In this document: positions 1 through 11,185 of the stretch, piece after piece
How positions within the stretch are numbered: position 1 is the first letter of the stretch
Layout of the letters: every line of letters begins with the position of its first letter
Source: Lantana camara
Taxonomy: Eukaryota; Streptophyta; Magnoliopsida; Lamiales; Verbenaceae
Length of the DNA: 64,000 nt
Assembly: GCA_037501455.1 (NCBI GenBank)
Contig: CM074858.1
Span: 81,566,501-81,630,500, forward strand
Direction: 5' to 3'
The notes under the pieces: generated by a model
The model's input: only the letters and a program-made list of their open reading frames with translations
Database searches by the model: none
What the model was told of the DNA's origin: nothing
Translations under genes and position numbers: made by a program

Positions 1-319
1 ACTTTGTTACCGATACATTGAACTCTGCTATATCGGTACTTATATGTGAATCTGTTACATGTTCTGATGTGCCGAGTCTCTCTTACACGATCAATATGTT
101 CTTGCTTATTAAATGCCATCACACACATGTTTTGAAAAGTTTTAAAATACTCTGATTTTCCGCTGCATAGCCACATCGTTGTACATGTATAGTTCTGATA
201 GATAGCCGTTCGCTGGAGTATTTCTTGAGTGATGGCTCACACCATTACTTGAGAGGTGCTTCAGTGCGGGGGTTGAGACGCCGCTCTCCTCTTGTTCTGG
301 TACGGGTGGGGGCGTTACA
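1..319 (+). repeat. End of a Tekay-like LTR entering the window, plus orientation
   Basis: The segment ends in GGGGGCGTTACA at 319. Read in reverse complement it starts TGTAACGCCCC and contains CCCCCGCACTG and AGCGAACGG, the same landmarks that open the Tekay-type LTRs elsewhere in the window (for example at 21841). It is therefore probably the 3' end of an LTR lying in the opposite orientation to the other Tekay-type elements here. The rest is left of the window, so its TSD and element type cannot be checked; a GAGAG TSD (320-324) would be expected at the missing end. Confidence 0.45.
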
Positions 320-811
320 GAGAGTGTGCTACACAGCTGTTGAAGAATTTGGGGGGTTTTTTGTATTTAATGGCGGAATTGAAGTGTTATGAGTTTAAAG
401 ACTGAATGATGTAAGATTGGTGAGTAGTCACTTGGTCCAAATTTCCATGACCTTACCCTAAACCTACATTACAAGCTCGAAAGACCTACCAATCCTAAGT
501 CTTGATTTAATTCCATTTGTGGAGATAGGTGCGAAGAGTGTATTCCGAAGTTGAGGATTAGAACTTAGGAGGAAATTGTGAATTTGTCATTCTAATCTTT
601 GTACATTGTTCCGTTTGATTCACACACAACACAAGGGTATGTTTTTCATACTAAGTTTTGATGCTCTTATGTTTATGAGTACTTGATTTGATGAGCTAGA
701 CTTGTTTAGGTGATGGTTCGATGATTGCTTTGAGGAGATGGTTTGATGAGGATGTGTTTTCTTTATTTCCGTATTACTCAAGGATGAGCAATAGTCAAGT
801 GTGAGGGATTT
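320..811 (+). other. Probable internal 3' end of an Athila-like element, non-coding
   Basis: No long open frame is visible. The stretch ends in a purine-rich tract (GTGTGAGGGATTTTG, about 800-814) directly before the Athila-like LTR, as a polypurine tract would. The preceding text (GATGAGCAATAGTCAAGTGTG) resembles the region before the 3' LTR in Athila elements. This is recognition from memory of the family, not a search. Confidence 0.4.
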
Positions 812-943
812 TGTTGAGTGTAGAATTTGCGTGGTTTTCAACATTGATTAGATTATATTTTTATGTCGTTTGATGCGTTTATGTGTTTATTTTGCTCCAT
901 TCAGGTGTTTTTAGAGTTGGAGCTAAGCTCTGGTGAGATAGGA

Positions 944-1076
944 GGGGTAACGTCCCGTTACCCCTGGGCAGAAGAAAAGTGGTAACGCCCGTTACCACTA
1001 ATAAAAGCATTATGGCGATTTCAACCTGTAACGGGCGTTAACGAGAAATGCACATGGAGTGGTAACGCCCGTTACC
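944..1076. promoter_or_regulatory. Array of four short palindromes upstream of the TATA box
   Basis: There are four inverted repeats with the arm GGTAACG or part of it: 944-964 (arm GGGGTAACG, centre TCC), 978-999 (arm AGTGGTAACG, centre CC), 1029-1040 (arm TAACG, centre GG) and 1061-1076 (arm GGTAACG, centre CC). They lie 29-161 bp upstream of the TATA box, so they could be binding sites for a dimeric regulator. That role is inference. Confidence 0.6.
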
Positions 1077-1104
1077 AGTGTCGGCGAGAAACAATTAGGG
1101 CAGC

Positions 1105-1112
1105 TATTTAAG
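1105..1112 (+). promoter_or_regulatory. Probable TATA box of the Athila-like LTR
   Basis: TATTTAAG follows the palindrome array and precedes a GC-richer leader (GTGCGTTTTGGAG). It is the only good TATA match in this part of the LTR. Confidence 0.5.
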
Positions 1113-1738
1113 TGCGTTTTGGAGTCTTTTTGAGAGAGCTTTTCTTTCGGGTTATGACCTAGGGTTTTGGAGAGAAGACAAGGAGTTTCAGAGGAGTTTT
1201 TCAGAGAATTCGAGAAGACGAAATGATTGAATTCTTAAAACGATTTCCGGTTTTATTGTTGCTTTAGATTATCAAACTAATTCCTTTAAGTTTAGTTTTA
1301 ATTAGTTTTCATATGTTAGATTCATTTTTTTAGATATTACTGAATGTTTATGAGTTTGATTCTTAGACTTTGTTTAGATTTGATGAATATGAATTCATTT
1401 AATGCAATTTCCTTTAGTTTTATGAGGTTTGCTTTAATTATGAGTAGCTAATTCTCTAGGGCTAGGGGAGTGATGATGAATGCATGATAAGTGTTTGATT
1501 TGATGCTTCAATGACTTTTGTTAATTATAAGTTTGAAAACAGGTTTGAATTGACTTGCGATGGCCTGATCACCCTTAGCATGTGTCATAATTACCTATAG
1601 ATCGAGAGATTGATGGTAGTTTAGATGGTTTTCATAACTTGCAAGTTGTAGAATACAAAGAGATTTGGTTCTGGCTTATACAACAGTAATCTTATTCCAT
1701 GCCGAGCCGCTAGAATATTGAATTGCACTAGTCTTGTT

Positions 1739-2368
1739 TGTAACACCCGGAGCGCGGGCCACTACATCCCCCGCACCTAAACCCGAACCCGCATATGAAA
1801 TGGGAAGTCCGTACACGAGCCTAAGTCTAAGCGAACGGGAGGCCACACACTAACTAGGCTAGGCGGAGCTAAAATAAGAATTCCTATATCCACACACTCA
1901 CTAGGCTAGGCAGAGCTAAAACATAGGCTCGTGTATGAACTCCTTTACTAGAGCGCGCAACAAATAGACAAATAGCGGAAGCAAAGGAGTTCTAGTAATA
2001 TAAAATTCCCAAAATTAAATATACATCAAATGATCAAATATACGCAGTCATAACAATTCCTATATCCAAAATAAAATTCATAACATGATCAATTCATTAA
2101 ATTCAAGTCCAAAATGAAATGCGATGCACCTAGCACGACCTATACCAAAAAGTGGGACTCGAATAACCCACTTCTCCGCCTAGCTTGCACCAAAAGACCT
2201 GCAAGCTAAAAGTGGGAAAAGGAGAGGTGTCAGTCATATCTCGACTGAGTGAGGGGACTAACGAACACCCACACACTATACATATATAGAGCAAAGCACG
2301 TAAAAGATAAAGGTTATGAGCCGGGAATAGGTTTTGCATACCAAAACAGTTTTAAAGCACATTATGTA
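1739..2368 (-). repeat. Solo LTR 1, part 1 of 3
   Basis: Starts TGTAACACCCGG and has the Tekay-type landmarks CATCCCCCGCAC, GCGAACGGGAGG and CTAGGCTAGGCGG. It is interrupted at 2369 by LARD-1, resumes at 50731, is interrupted again by solo LTR 2 and ends at 56239 (GGGGTGTCACA). TTGTT flanks both outer ends (1734-1738 and 56240-56244), so one LTR of about 3.45 kb inserted and no internal region remains. Solo LTRs arise by recombination between the two LTRs of one element. Confidence 0.88.
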
Positions 2369-3283
2369 TGTAGCACCCCAACCGGAAGGCGCCACATCCC
2401 CCGCACTATGAGCCTGATCCACACATGAAATGGAAATTCCATACATGAACCTAGCTCATAGCGAACGGGGACTCACTCACTCCATAGGCTAGGCGGGAAC
2501 TAAAACTTCCACAACAAAATAAAACAATTCCAATAATACAACCGCAATTACGGAAGCAATAATACCATGCATGAATTCCAATAATAACTCCGAACTTAAC
2601 ACATTTCATGACATAGTTGAGTTGCAACATGCATCCTAACAACGGTTCAACTAGGCATGCAATCTGTCCCGATTTCATAATCAAGAATCATAAATGGCAC
2701 TCGGGCCCGAATACATCAAGAGATACAACCAAAACATAATAATGTAAATGTGACTCAAGTGTACAAGTGACTTGGACAAGAAACTAGGACTCAACTCCCG
2801 CCTAGCAAAACCTGCAAGAAACTGGAAAAGTGGGAAGGAGGGGTCAGTCTCTAGAAGACTGAGTGAGCAAGAGCGATACATAAATATATAAAATGCGCAT
2901 GCAAGTTATAAATCCCGAGCAAAATTTTATTTAAAGTTAGTGCCCAAGAGGGCAAGAGAATAACTAAGCAATGCTCGGACTTTACGACTAACCATATTAA
3001 ATTCATTGAGTTCATAATTCATATATAATCAATAAGGCTCGGCGAGTGAGCGTGCATTATCTCCAACCAAACTCCGACCGTGTACGACAAATATCATTAA
3101 TACATTAAATACGTGATCATGCAATATATTATAATACACACAGATCAATTATCATAACATAAGACATAGTCGTTTGGGCAATTCGTGTCCCGGTCTTCCC
3201 GCACGGTGCATAACAATCATAACATAATCATAATCATAACGTAATCATAATCCTAACATAATTCCAATCTTTTTCCTCCGGGT

Positions 3284-3475
3284 GGTGGACGGGTTAAAAA
3301 GACCCGACCACCGGTCTATACATAGGCCAATGGGGGGTACATAAATTCCCCAAGGGCACTCAGCTCCCATTCCCCGCTAAACCTCCAAGCGAGGGTCGGT
3401 ATCACCGTAAATGTGATGGGACTAGTACAAGGGATCACCGTCGGCCCATGCCTCCCCGGATAGCTACTTGCACTA
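3284..3475 (-). other. Conserved two-stem domain in the LARD-1 LTR
   Basis: Stem 1: GGTGG-A-CGGGT (3284-3294) pairs with ACCCG-A-CCACC (3302-3312) around a 7-nt loop. Stem 2: TAGTACAAG (3423-3431) pairs with CTTGCACTA (3467-3475) with one mismatch, enclosing CCGTCGGCCCATGCCTCCCC. Equivalent stems with changed but still complementary bases occur in the other Tekay-type LTRs, which suggests a selected structure. It would act in RNA or as cruciform DNA; the role is unknown. Confidence 0.5.
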
Positions 3476-3620
3476 AGTCCCTGGGCCCGTGCATTCATAA
3501 TCATGGTCATAATCATAGTCTCGCCAAAACATTTGATTGATATGAAACATAACATATTTCATAATTCTGGAGAAAAGGGTTACTCGATCATAATTTACTC
3601 AATGACTCTACTCTAAAAAT

Positions 3621-3623
<3 letters not shown>

Positions 3624-3659
<36 letters not shown>
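3624..3659. repeat. (AT)n microsatellite
   Basis: An uninterrupted AT dinucleotide run. The equivalent run in the right LTR (48245-48262) is much shorter. Confidence 0.9.
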
Positions 3660-3664
<5 letters not shown>

Positions 3665-4492
3665 AGGTTTTGGCCAAAACTTGCCACATAAGGGTTATAG
3701 GGTTTGTTACATAGCTAAAAGAAAAACACCCTCACCTGGAATAGCACGAGACATAAAGCATAAGTAATGCGGGTGCCTATTCAAATCGGAAGTCTTCGCC
3801 CTGGAAACGAATTGTACAAGAGAAGGACCAAGGTGTAATCATGAGAATTGACTCAATATGAGACCACATAGATGCAAGGCATGCTATGCACATGATATGA
3901 GATACATATGAAGCATGAATCATGTGATGAGGTCATATAATCGAGTAATTCATTCTAAAGGTTCAGTACATGGTGGTTTCATATTCATGTGTTTCATATC
4001 TTTCATAAATCCTACAAAATTAATTCAAGGAATTCAAATGATACACATAATACATAGTATACCATGTATACAATTCATATAAGTTATTAAAAAGAAGCAA
4101 GTTGTCAATTAGGGTTCAAACATGAAACATCAAAACATACGTGTACCATTTAAATTCATTTAAGTTCATATCTTTCATATATCAAGTCAAAGCAATCCAA
4201 GAATTCCAAATAACAAGCATAACACATCATATAACACGTATACATATCATACAAGTCATAAAATAAGAAATAAGAAGCAATTAGGGTTCAGCTTGGAAGC
4301 TAAAGACCCATCCATGCGCACATTAGGAGCATAAATGACATATTTATACATATTCGACGAAAAATCATGAAACTTCAAAACACATAAGTTAACACATTAT
4401 ATGACATGTTAATGAAGTGATTGAACCAAAAACGATCTAAATAATCCATGCTATTAATATTTGAAATCAGAAATTTCATGCAGAAAGTGTGA

Positions 4493-4696
4493 GGGTCGCG
4501 GCCGCGACCCATTTCCTTCATGAAATGGTAACGGCCGCTACCCATGCAAAATTCGGATTTTTCAGCAATTATTCCATGAATACGTGAGCAAGCCAAATTC
4601 AGGTCGAGGGGGCGACCTGAGATGCATGAAATTCAGGTCGCGGGCGCGACCTGAGAGAGCAATCGAAGATTGTTCTTGGTCCGATCGCGGCCGCGA
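4493..4696. promoter_or_regulatory. GC-rich palindrome array in the LARD-1 LTR
   Basis: Five palindromes share a GGTCGCG-type arm: 4493-4510 (perfect, GGGTCGCGGCCGCGACCC), 4527-4542 (near-perfect, GGTAACGGCCGCTACC), 4601-4618 (arm AGGTCG), 4633-4654 (arm TCAGGTCGCG, centre GG, perfect) and 4685-4696 (TCGCGGCCGCGA). The right LTR has decayed versions at 49103-49340. The array stands out from AT-rich surroundings. Confidence 0.65.
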
Positions 4697-6086
4697 CCTG
4701 CTCAAGTCTGGAGCAGAAATCAACAAAAACAGAGCAGAAACGGGGCCAATCTCTAACCAACATATTCAGGTAAGTCAAGGCAGAAAATACAAATTAAAAC
4801 CAAGCTAAAACAACACTAGATCATGCTCCTAAAGCAATCGAACTGGAGATGAAGGTAAGATGATCATATCATGAAATTACTTCAAAACTCCATTAATGGT
4901 AGCTCATGAATGCTTCAACTATCACATAATATATCACCATAAATGCAAAGAGGAAGTCAAGACAATCATATTCATGCTTGGAATCAACCTAAATCACCAA
5001 AGAATAAGAGAGATCAACACATGTATCCAAAACCTAACTATTTCTTCTCTTCAGCCATAAACCCATGAAATCATGCTCAAAATTGGGGATGAATGGATCA
5101 AAATGACTCATATTGAATGTATAACATAACCCCAAACTCACCTTGTGAATTGGATGAAAGGTGAAAGAGATTTGAGTTTGAATCTCCAAGGTTGGGCATG
5201 GTGACGGGAATGAACTGGAGCAGGGCTTGGGGCTGATTTTTCTCTTGTTCGCTGAGTGTATCTCGGTTGGAAGAGGGTATGGGCAAATAGTTGGTGTAAC
5301 TAGGGTTCCATAGCCTCCAACCATGGTTAATTTGGTCAAGGTTTGACACAGATATGGCAGTTTTAGTAAAGGGTGGCAGATTTGCCTTCGTTTCGGTTTT
5401 CGGTTGAATTTCGGGGGTTCAAATGATCTTAGAAAAATACGAGGTTAAGTTTATTGAACCTGAATTTTTGTTACGAGTTCAACGGGGTTGACAGAACTCG
5501 ATTCCGAGTTCCCTAGCTGAAGATATCACATACGAAACCAAGGGTGCGCTAAGTGCCCGTTAGCCCTTAGTTTGGTTCCAAGCATAACAAATAGATTTAA
5601 AACGCAATCAAACGAATCCGAAAATATAAAACGAGCATACGTACACATTCATGACATACATATCTACAACATATTAAATTTTCACAAAATTCCGAATTCA
5701 TTTCATATAGTAACGGCGCAACTTGTCACGTAAATGCAAATTGACCAAGAATTCATATAGTTTCAAAATTCAAATAAAATTTAAGAATCCATTTAAATAT
5801 TTAATAAAAATATAACGAAATGCATATAATGGAAAATTAATGAAAATTACAATTAGTAATTAGCAAAAATGATTAATTAAGCAATTAAATAATTTAAACG
5901 CGTAATTAAGGAGCACACAAGTTATTCATATTAATTCCAATTCAATTATTGCATATATTTCAATTAATCATATATTTAACATTTAAATAAAGAAATTTAA
6001 ATATAGAAAACACTTATAGCCAATTAATTCACGCGAATTAGTAAACAAATACGTCATATTAAAATACGAAAAGTTGGGGCGTTACA

Positions 6087-6124
6087 ATCTCTCCCTCTTA
6101 AAAAAAGAATTCGTCCTCGGATTC
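6087..6124 (-). other. LARD-1 polypurine tract and adjoining hairpin
   Basis: On the minus strand a purine run (TTTTTTTAAGAGGGAGAGAT) touches the LTR end TGTAACGCCCC, as a plus-strand primer should. Next to it GAATTCG (6107-6113), TCCT, CGGATTC (6118-6124) form a hairpin with one imperfect pair; Tekay-A, Tekay-B and LARD-2 have the same hairpin. Confidence 0.7.
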
Positions 6125-7499
6125 ACTACTCGACCGAACAAACAATGAGAGAACCCCATCTCTCGCAAGCAAAGAGAGCACCCCGTCTCTCAAACAAAAA
6201 TAATAGAATCCCCGTCTCTTACAAACAACGAGAGCACCCCATCTCTCAACCAAAAATAAAGCAAGGAAGTCTCCAATACTCCCGAGCAACACAACGCAAA
6301 ATCATAATGAAAATCACATAAGACACCCAAAGCAGGAACTAACTATCATCCACGTTGACTATCAAATACTCCAAGCAATTTAACAAGATATGAAATCAAA
6401 GCACATAACATAGAAATTATTTGAATTAAATTTTGCATGAATGCATGTATCATGGATGCTACAAGTACCGTTCATCGTAGCCGCGAAATTTAGAATTGTA
6501 AGTTTCGTTGTCCAATGCATGATCTGCCCCGAAAATAAACTCAGTGCTTGGCTTGTCTTTAAACTCTTCAAGGTATCCCGGTGAAGCCAATGATCAATCC
6601 CATAATGTTTTTACTCTTAATTCCCTTCTGAATTTTATTGCCTCTAAATTCTTCGATTCTTCCTCAACCCCTATTATATTCTTTCAATCAGACTAACTCT
6701 TCCAAGTAACCAACTTAACTTCCAGTTATGCGTTTAGAATATCAGTTCCGATGTCCCATCCATAACTTCTATCTTTACTCATATCGGCGTCTAACATATC
6801 CTCGAGGATAACTATCCTTGACAACCTTTAAGATTACATTCAGTATTTGGCCCCTAGAATTCTTTAAGCGAAGATAGGAAGCTCTTGATGATTCTTAGAG
6901 TTTAATTTAGGTTTCCCAATGTTCATCCTCTCCGGTTTTGTTTCTTCTTAACTCCTTCCGAACTCATTGAACCAAGCTTTATTGACAACATCCCTTTCTA
7001 TGCTAATTTGAATTGGTTCCCTCTCGACAATTCAATTAAAAAGTTTCCTTAACTTCTTCATAACTCCTTTATCTCCAAGTCGAATTTGCATATGTGGAAA
7101 GATTCAATAAGTTATTTCCTCTAATCCTCGTGAAAATCTTCAATCCGAATTTAGTGGCTTAGCTCCCACTGTAATGATCAACTCTTAAAGTTGTCTTACT
7201 CCTCTTCACTTACCATCATAAAATTCCCAGATCGTTCCTAATTGCATTTTCGTTATTTCTGCTAATTATTTCTTCGGCCACTATCTCAAGTTTCAATTTT
7301 ACCTCTGGGTCATGCTCTTCCCCTTAAAGTTTCTGTCATTACACATTAAATTCCATCGATTCTTGTTGATCGACATCCTCTTAACTTTCCTTCCAATTCT
7401 CTTGATAACCGAAACCCCATTTTCGATTATTATTCAATCCAAATAACCCGAAGCCAAATCTAGGCTCACGTTTCCTTCGGACTTCCTTTCCACCAATCT
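6125..7499 (-). other. LARD-1 internal region, 3' part; non-coding with stem-loop array
   Basis: No frame of note. At 6147-6247 lie three clear GAGAG...CTCTC stem-loops (6147-6164, 6174-6191, 6230-6247) and one weak one near 6210, each with a CCCCA or CCCCG loop. The rest is pyrimidine-rich on the plus strand without recognisable content. ATCCC at 7500-7504 is the TSD of Tekay-A. Confidence 0.6.
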
Positions 7500-8286
7500 A
7501 TCCCTGTAGCACCCGAGCGTAAGGTACCACATCCCCCGCACCGAGACCCGACCCGTATATGAAATGGAAGTCCATACACGTGCCAAATCCACGGCGAAAG
7601 GGGACACAACACACATGCTATGCTAGGCGGGACTAACCCTTAAACCAATCAATTCAAGACAACATAAAATCAGAGTTAAAATAAAACGCGGAAGCAAGAA
7701 CGACATAGCATATATACAATGAGCCACCAAGCTCCAAAAATAGATATACAAAATCATTCAGGTGTTCAACGGCACTCACGGCCTACAAAATCATAACGCT
7801 CCAAGCTATACTATGATCAAATACAAAATAGCAATAAGAGAATGAATATGAGACTGAAAAGAAGTGCTAAACATAAATGCAAGACCTAGACGACTTGTAT
7901 TCCCGCCTAACACTCCTATGCCTGCACAAAACAACTGAAAACAACCGGGTTCAGACTAAAAGAGACTGGTGGGAAAAAAAATGGTGCATAAGATATAATA
8001 TCGCATAAATTAAGCATATACATGCAAGCCCTAATCCCGTGTGAAGTTTGTTAAGAATTTACCAAGTGGTTAAAACCAAAAGAAAACATCAACGGGATTA
8101 CGACGTTCATATTCATTCATAATTGTTCATAAGGGTTTATGGCCCGGCGAGTGGGCGTGCACAATCTCCAACCTACTCCTCGTGTAATCATAATCAATTA
8201 TTCAATCATTCATTATCATACATATATCTTTTGTGCTCATACATAACATGATCATAATCATTCATATACACCTTCTTCCTCCAGGT

Positions 8287-8476
8287 GGTGGACGGGGTTT
8301 GCAAGGCCCGACCACCGAAACATATCAATGCGGCTATGAGGTTCATGAGTCCTCAAAGCCCGGTTAGCGTTTCCTCGTCAAAAACTCCTTGACGAAGTCC
8401 GTTTCGCCGTAGTTGGTTGGAACTAGTATATGGGATCCCCGTCAGCCATTGCTTTCTCGGTTAGCCACATATACTA
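8287..8476 (-). other. Conserved two-stem domain in the Tekay-A LTR
   Basis: Stem 1: GGTGG-A-CGGG (8287-8296) with CCCG-A-CCACC (8307-8316). Stem 2: TAGTATATG (8424-8432) with CATATACTA (8468-8476), a perfect 9-bp match where LARD-1 has TAGTACAAG/CTTGCACTA. The same structure is present in the right LTR at about 16671-16862. Confidence 0.5.
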
Positions 8477-9171
8477 AGTCCCGGGGACCGTGCAATCATA
8501 AATCATAAATATGTCTCGCCAAAACATAAGGTAGGGTTTCATAAATAAAAGGGGTCATACGTTTGAAATCATTTACCCAAAATGACTCGATATATATAAA
8601 TATACTATTTTGGCTTAAAACCTTTCACATAAGGGATATATCGGTCACTTTAACTATTAGAAGAAAAAGCCACCTTTCCAAAGCAAAAGAAAGGCACAAG
8701 CGTCTCAATGCTCGCCCTCGTCTCCGACCAAACCCGAATCTGTGCACAAGAAAAGGTATGAGACTCAATGACCACATATGACGCTCGACAATAAAGTGAA
8801 TATGACATTAATGCATAAATGATCATATTATATCATGAAAATGTTCATGTGCACTATTAAGGAATTTAAAACATATAATCAAATCATTCGTTCATATATT
8901 TCATTCAATTTCATAAATTCATAAATTCATAAATTCATAAATTCATAACATTCATAATACATATCAATTAATCTAAAATTTCATTTAAGAATCATAGCAA
9001 GTAATATTCATATTCACAATTAAGAATAAAAGAAATAAAACGTTCAATCAATAGTCGGTAAATTAAGTAGGCGAAATAGAAATCAATTAATTCAACAATT
9101 GAATTAAATCAAATAATATTTAAAAAATATAATAAATATATATAATATAATAACTATATAATAACATATAA

Positions 9172-9178
<7 letters not shown>

Positions 9179-9222
<44 letters not shown>
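9179..9222. repeat. (AT)n microsatellite
   Basis: Pure AT run of about 43 bp. In the right LTR the same site is short and broken (about 17556-17576), one of the few clear differences between the two LTRs. Confidence 0.9.
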
Positions 9223-9230
<8 letters not shown>

Positions 9231-9430
9231 TAACTAACATGCATGCACACACACAAATATATACTATATATTATATACACATGCATGCAATATATTATAA
9301 AAACCATACACACACAAAGCACAAATACACAGCAGCCTATTCAAGCATGCATGCAACAACAGAAGAAAAGCGCAGCAACAAACATGCAAGCAACAGAAGA
9401 AAAGCGCAGCAACAAATCAGGAGAAAACGG

Positions 9431-9554
9431 GGTGACACCCCCGTGTCACCTCCCAAGCCCAGACCGAGACACCCCCGTGTCTCGGTACAGCAACCTCAGG
9501 CCCAGTTCGCACCCCCGTTCCTCACTGGAACGAGCAAAATGACACCCCCGTGTC
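9431..9554. promoter_or_regulatory. Palindrome array in the Tekay-A LTR
   Basis: Three inverted repeats share the core CAC-CCCC-GTG: 9431-9450 (arm GGTGACAC, loop CCCC), 9464-9485 (arm CCGAGACAC, loop CCCC) and 9541-9554 (arm GACAC, loop CCCC). A fourth, degenerate CACCCCCGTTCC lies near 9510. The right LTR repeats them at about 17783-17906. Confidence 0.65.
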
Positions 9555-11009
9555 TCGCCTGCGACAGTCTCTGTTTTTGACAGAAAAACGCAGCAGCAGC
9601 TACAACCATGTACAAGCAAGGAAGGCAACAAAACCATGCATGAAATGCTGCAAGAAACTCAGCTAAAACAAACACCAAGAAGCCATGAAAGCTGACAGCA
9701 AAAGAAGAAGGAATTGCAGCAGCTATGGCAGCAGGAAATCAGGCCAAAACAGAGCAGGGCTTACGGGAAACAGGGCAAGAACGATTCTCAACATCTCCAC
9801 ACATCCATATCAGTTTAGAACAACAAATACTCAGTCAAGCAATACCATTTCAACATATATATCAGTTCCAAACAAGCTCAATCAAGAAAAGGAAGCATAC
9901 ATGACATTTATGGAAATTTTCTCAAAGTGTCATAAATGATATCTCATTAATACTTCAACCACCAAGAAATCAATGATCATAAATGATATGAGGATGTCAA
10001 AATAATCATTCTCAAGCTTGGAATCAATCAAAACCACTAAGAATCGAATGAGATCAACAATATGCCCAAAATTCTCTATTTTCGGAAACAGCCCAGAAAT
10101 CAACGATTCCAAGCTCAAATTCATGAAAGAAAGGATGAAAATGAACAGAAATGAACATATAATACAACCCTAAGCTTACCTTGTTGATTGGAAGAAGTTT
10201 GGATGAGATTTGAGCTCCAAAATCTCTAAGGAATGAAGGGTTACGGGACTGAACTGAAAAGCAGTAGCTTTGGCTGAGTTTTGGGGATTGTGTGAAGATT
10301 GGTTTGGTGAGGGCATGACATATCCGGTTAGGGGGTTGAGTTAGGGTTCAATAGAATCAAACCATGGTTAATTTGGTTAAAGTTTGGATAAGATATGGCT
10401 ATTTTTGTACAGCAAGGTCAGTTTAGTCTCCGTTTCGTTTTTCGGTTAAATTTCGGAGGTTCAAATGACTTAGGAAAAATATAAGGCTAAGTTTACTAAA
10501 CTCGAATTTTCGTTACGAGTTCAGCGGAATTGACGGAACTCGAATCCGAGTTCCCGAGCTCAAGATATAAAATTCGGAACCAAGGGTACGCTAAGTGCTC
10601 GTTAGCCCCCGATTTGGTTCCTCGAATCAAATTAAATTCGTTAACATATCAAATAAATTCGAAAACATAAACCGACCATATAAGCATGTTCATAACACAT
10701 ATATTTACGACATACTACAAATTCGTGGCATTTCGATATCATTTCATATAAGAACGATGCACAAAATAAGTAACATGCTCATTTCATGCAATTCATGCAT
10801 ATAATATAAGTTCCATGCAAAATAAATTTAAATAAATGAATTAAATCTAATATTAAATAAATTAAATTAAGTCACGTAATTAACTAATTAAAGCATGGTT
10901 AATTAACATAACACTTAATTAGCATACTCATTAAATTAATAATAAAATAAATAAACATATATATATATATTTAAATACGAAATATAATTAAAATAATAAT
11001 AATTTAAAA

Positions 11010-11042
11010 TAAAATAAAATAAAATAAAATAAAATAAAATAA
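11010..11042. repeat. TAAAA pentanucleotide repeat
   Basis: About six copies of TAAAA. The right LTR has a mutated ATAATATAAT version at about 19361-19386. Confidence 0.85.
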
Positions 11043-11150
11043 TAACAATTTATAATAAAATTAAATATAAAACACTTAAGGACAATTAATTTGCGCAAAT
11101 TGGTAAACACATACGTCGTACCTTTACGTCCGAAAAGTCGGGGCGTTACA

Positions 11151-11185
11151 ATCTCTCCCCCTTAAAAGAATCCGTCCTCGGATTC
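11151..11185 (-). other. Tekay-A polypurine tract and hairpin overlapping the pol stop
   Basis: On the minus strand TCTTTTAAGGGGGAGAGAT abuts the 3' LTR. GAATCCG (11168-11174), loop TCCT, CGGATTC (11179-11185) form a perfect hairpin that overlaps the pol stop codon at 11184-11186. Confidence 0.75.

Larger units (their letters stand above)
812..1738 (+). repeat. Athila-like 3' LTR, first part (interrupted by solo LTR 1)
   Basis: The LTR begins near TGTTGAGTGTAG and continues after the nested insertion at 56245-56664, giving about 1.35 kb. It has a TATA box (1105-1112) and a long AT-rich 3' half. It ends with text typical of Athila/Tat LTRs (CTTCCTTGTGGGTACGATCC, near 56580). No PBS follows the right end and a purine tract precedes the left end, so it is read as a 3' LTR. 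The exact TG start is uncertain by a few bases. Confidence 0.5.
2369..6086 (-). repeat. LARD-1 left (3') LTR
   Basis: About 3.7 kb, starting TGTAGCACCCC and ending GGGGCGTTACA. It aligns along its length with the split right LTR, with scattered substitutions. It holds an (AT)n run, the conserved fold (3284-3475) and the palindrome array (4493-4696). On the minus strand there is a TATAAATA match at 4341-4348, lost in the other LTR. CAAG|GTGAG at 5145-5137 reads as a minus-strand splice donor. Confidence 0.92.
7505..11150 (-). repeat. Tekay-A left (3') LTR
   Basis: 3,646 bp, TGTAGCACCCGAG to GGGGCGTTACA. Contains an eight-base CATAAATT minisatellite (about 8905-8947), the conserved fold, the palindrome array, an (AT)n run at 9179-9222 and a TAAAA run at 11010-11042. 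A donor-like CAAG|GTAAGC (10183-10174) and an acceptor-like GTGCACAG (ending 8740) occur on the minus strand. Confidence 0.95.

Noticed and set aside
620..844. Short minus-strand frame near the left edge
   Set aside because: 74 codons with no homology features, opposite in strand to the Athila-like element containing it.
2369..6086. LARD-1 as merely a deleted copy of Tekay-A
   Set aside because: LTR sequences, palindrome arms and internal cores differ too much; only short signals are shared.
9104..9322. Ile/Tyr-rich minus-strand frame
   Set aside because: It is the translation of an (AT)n microsatellite.
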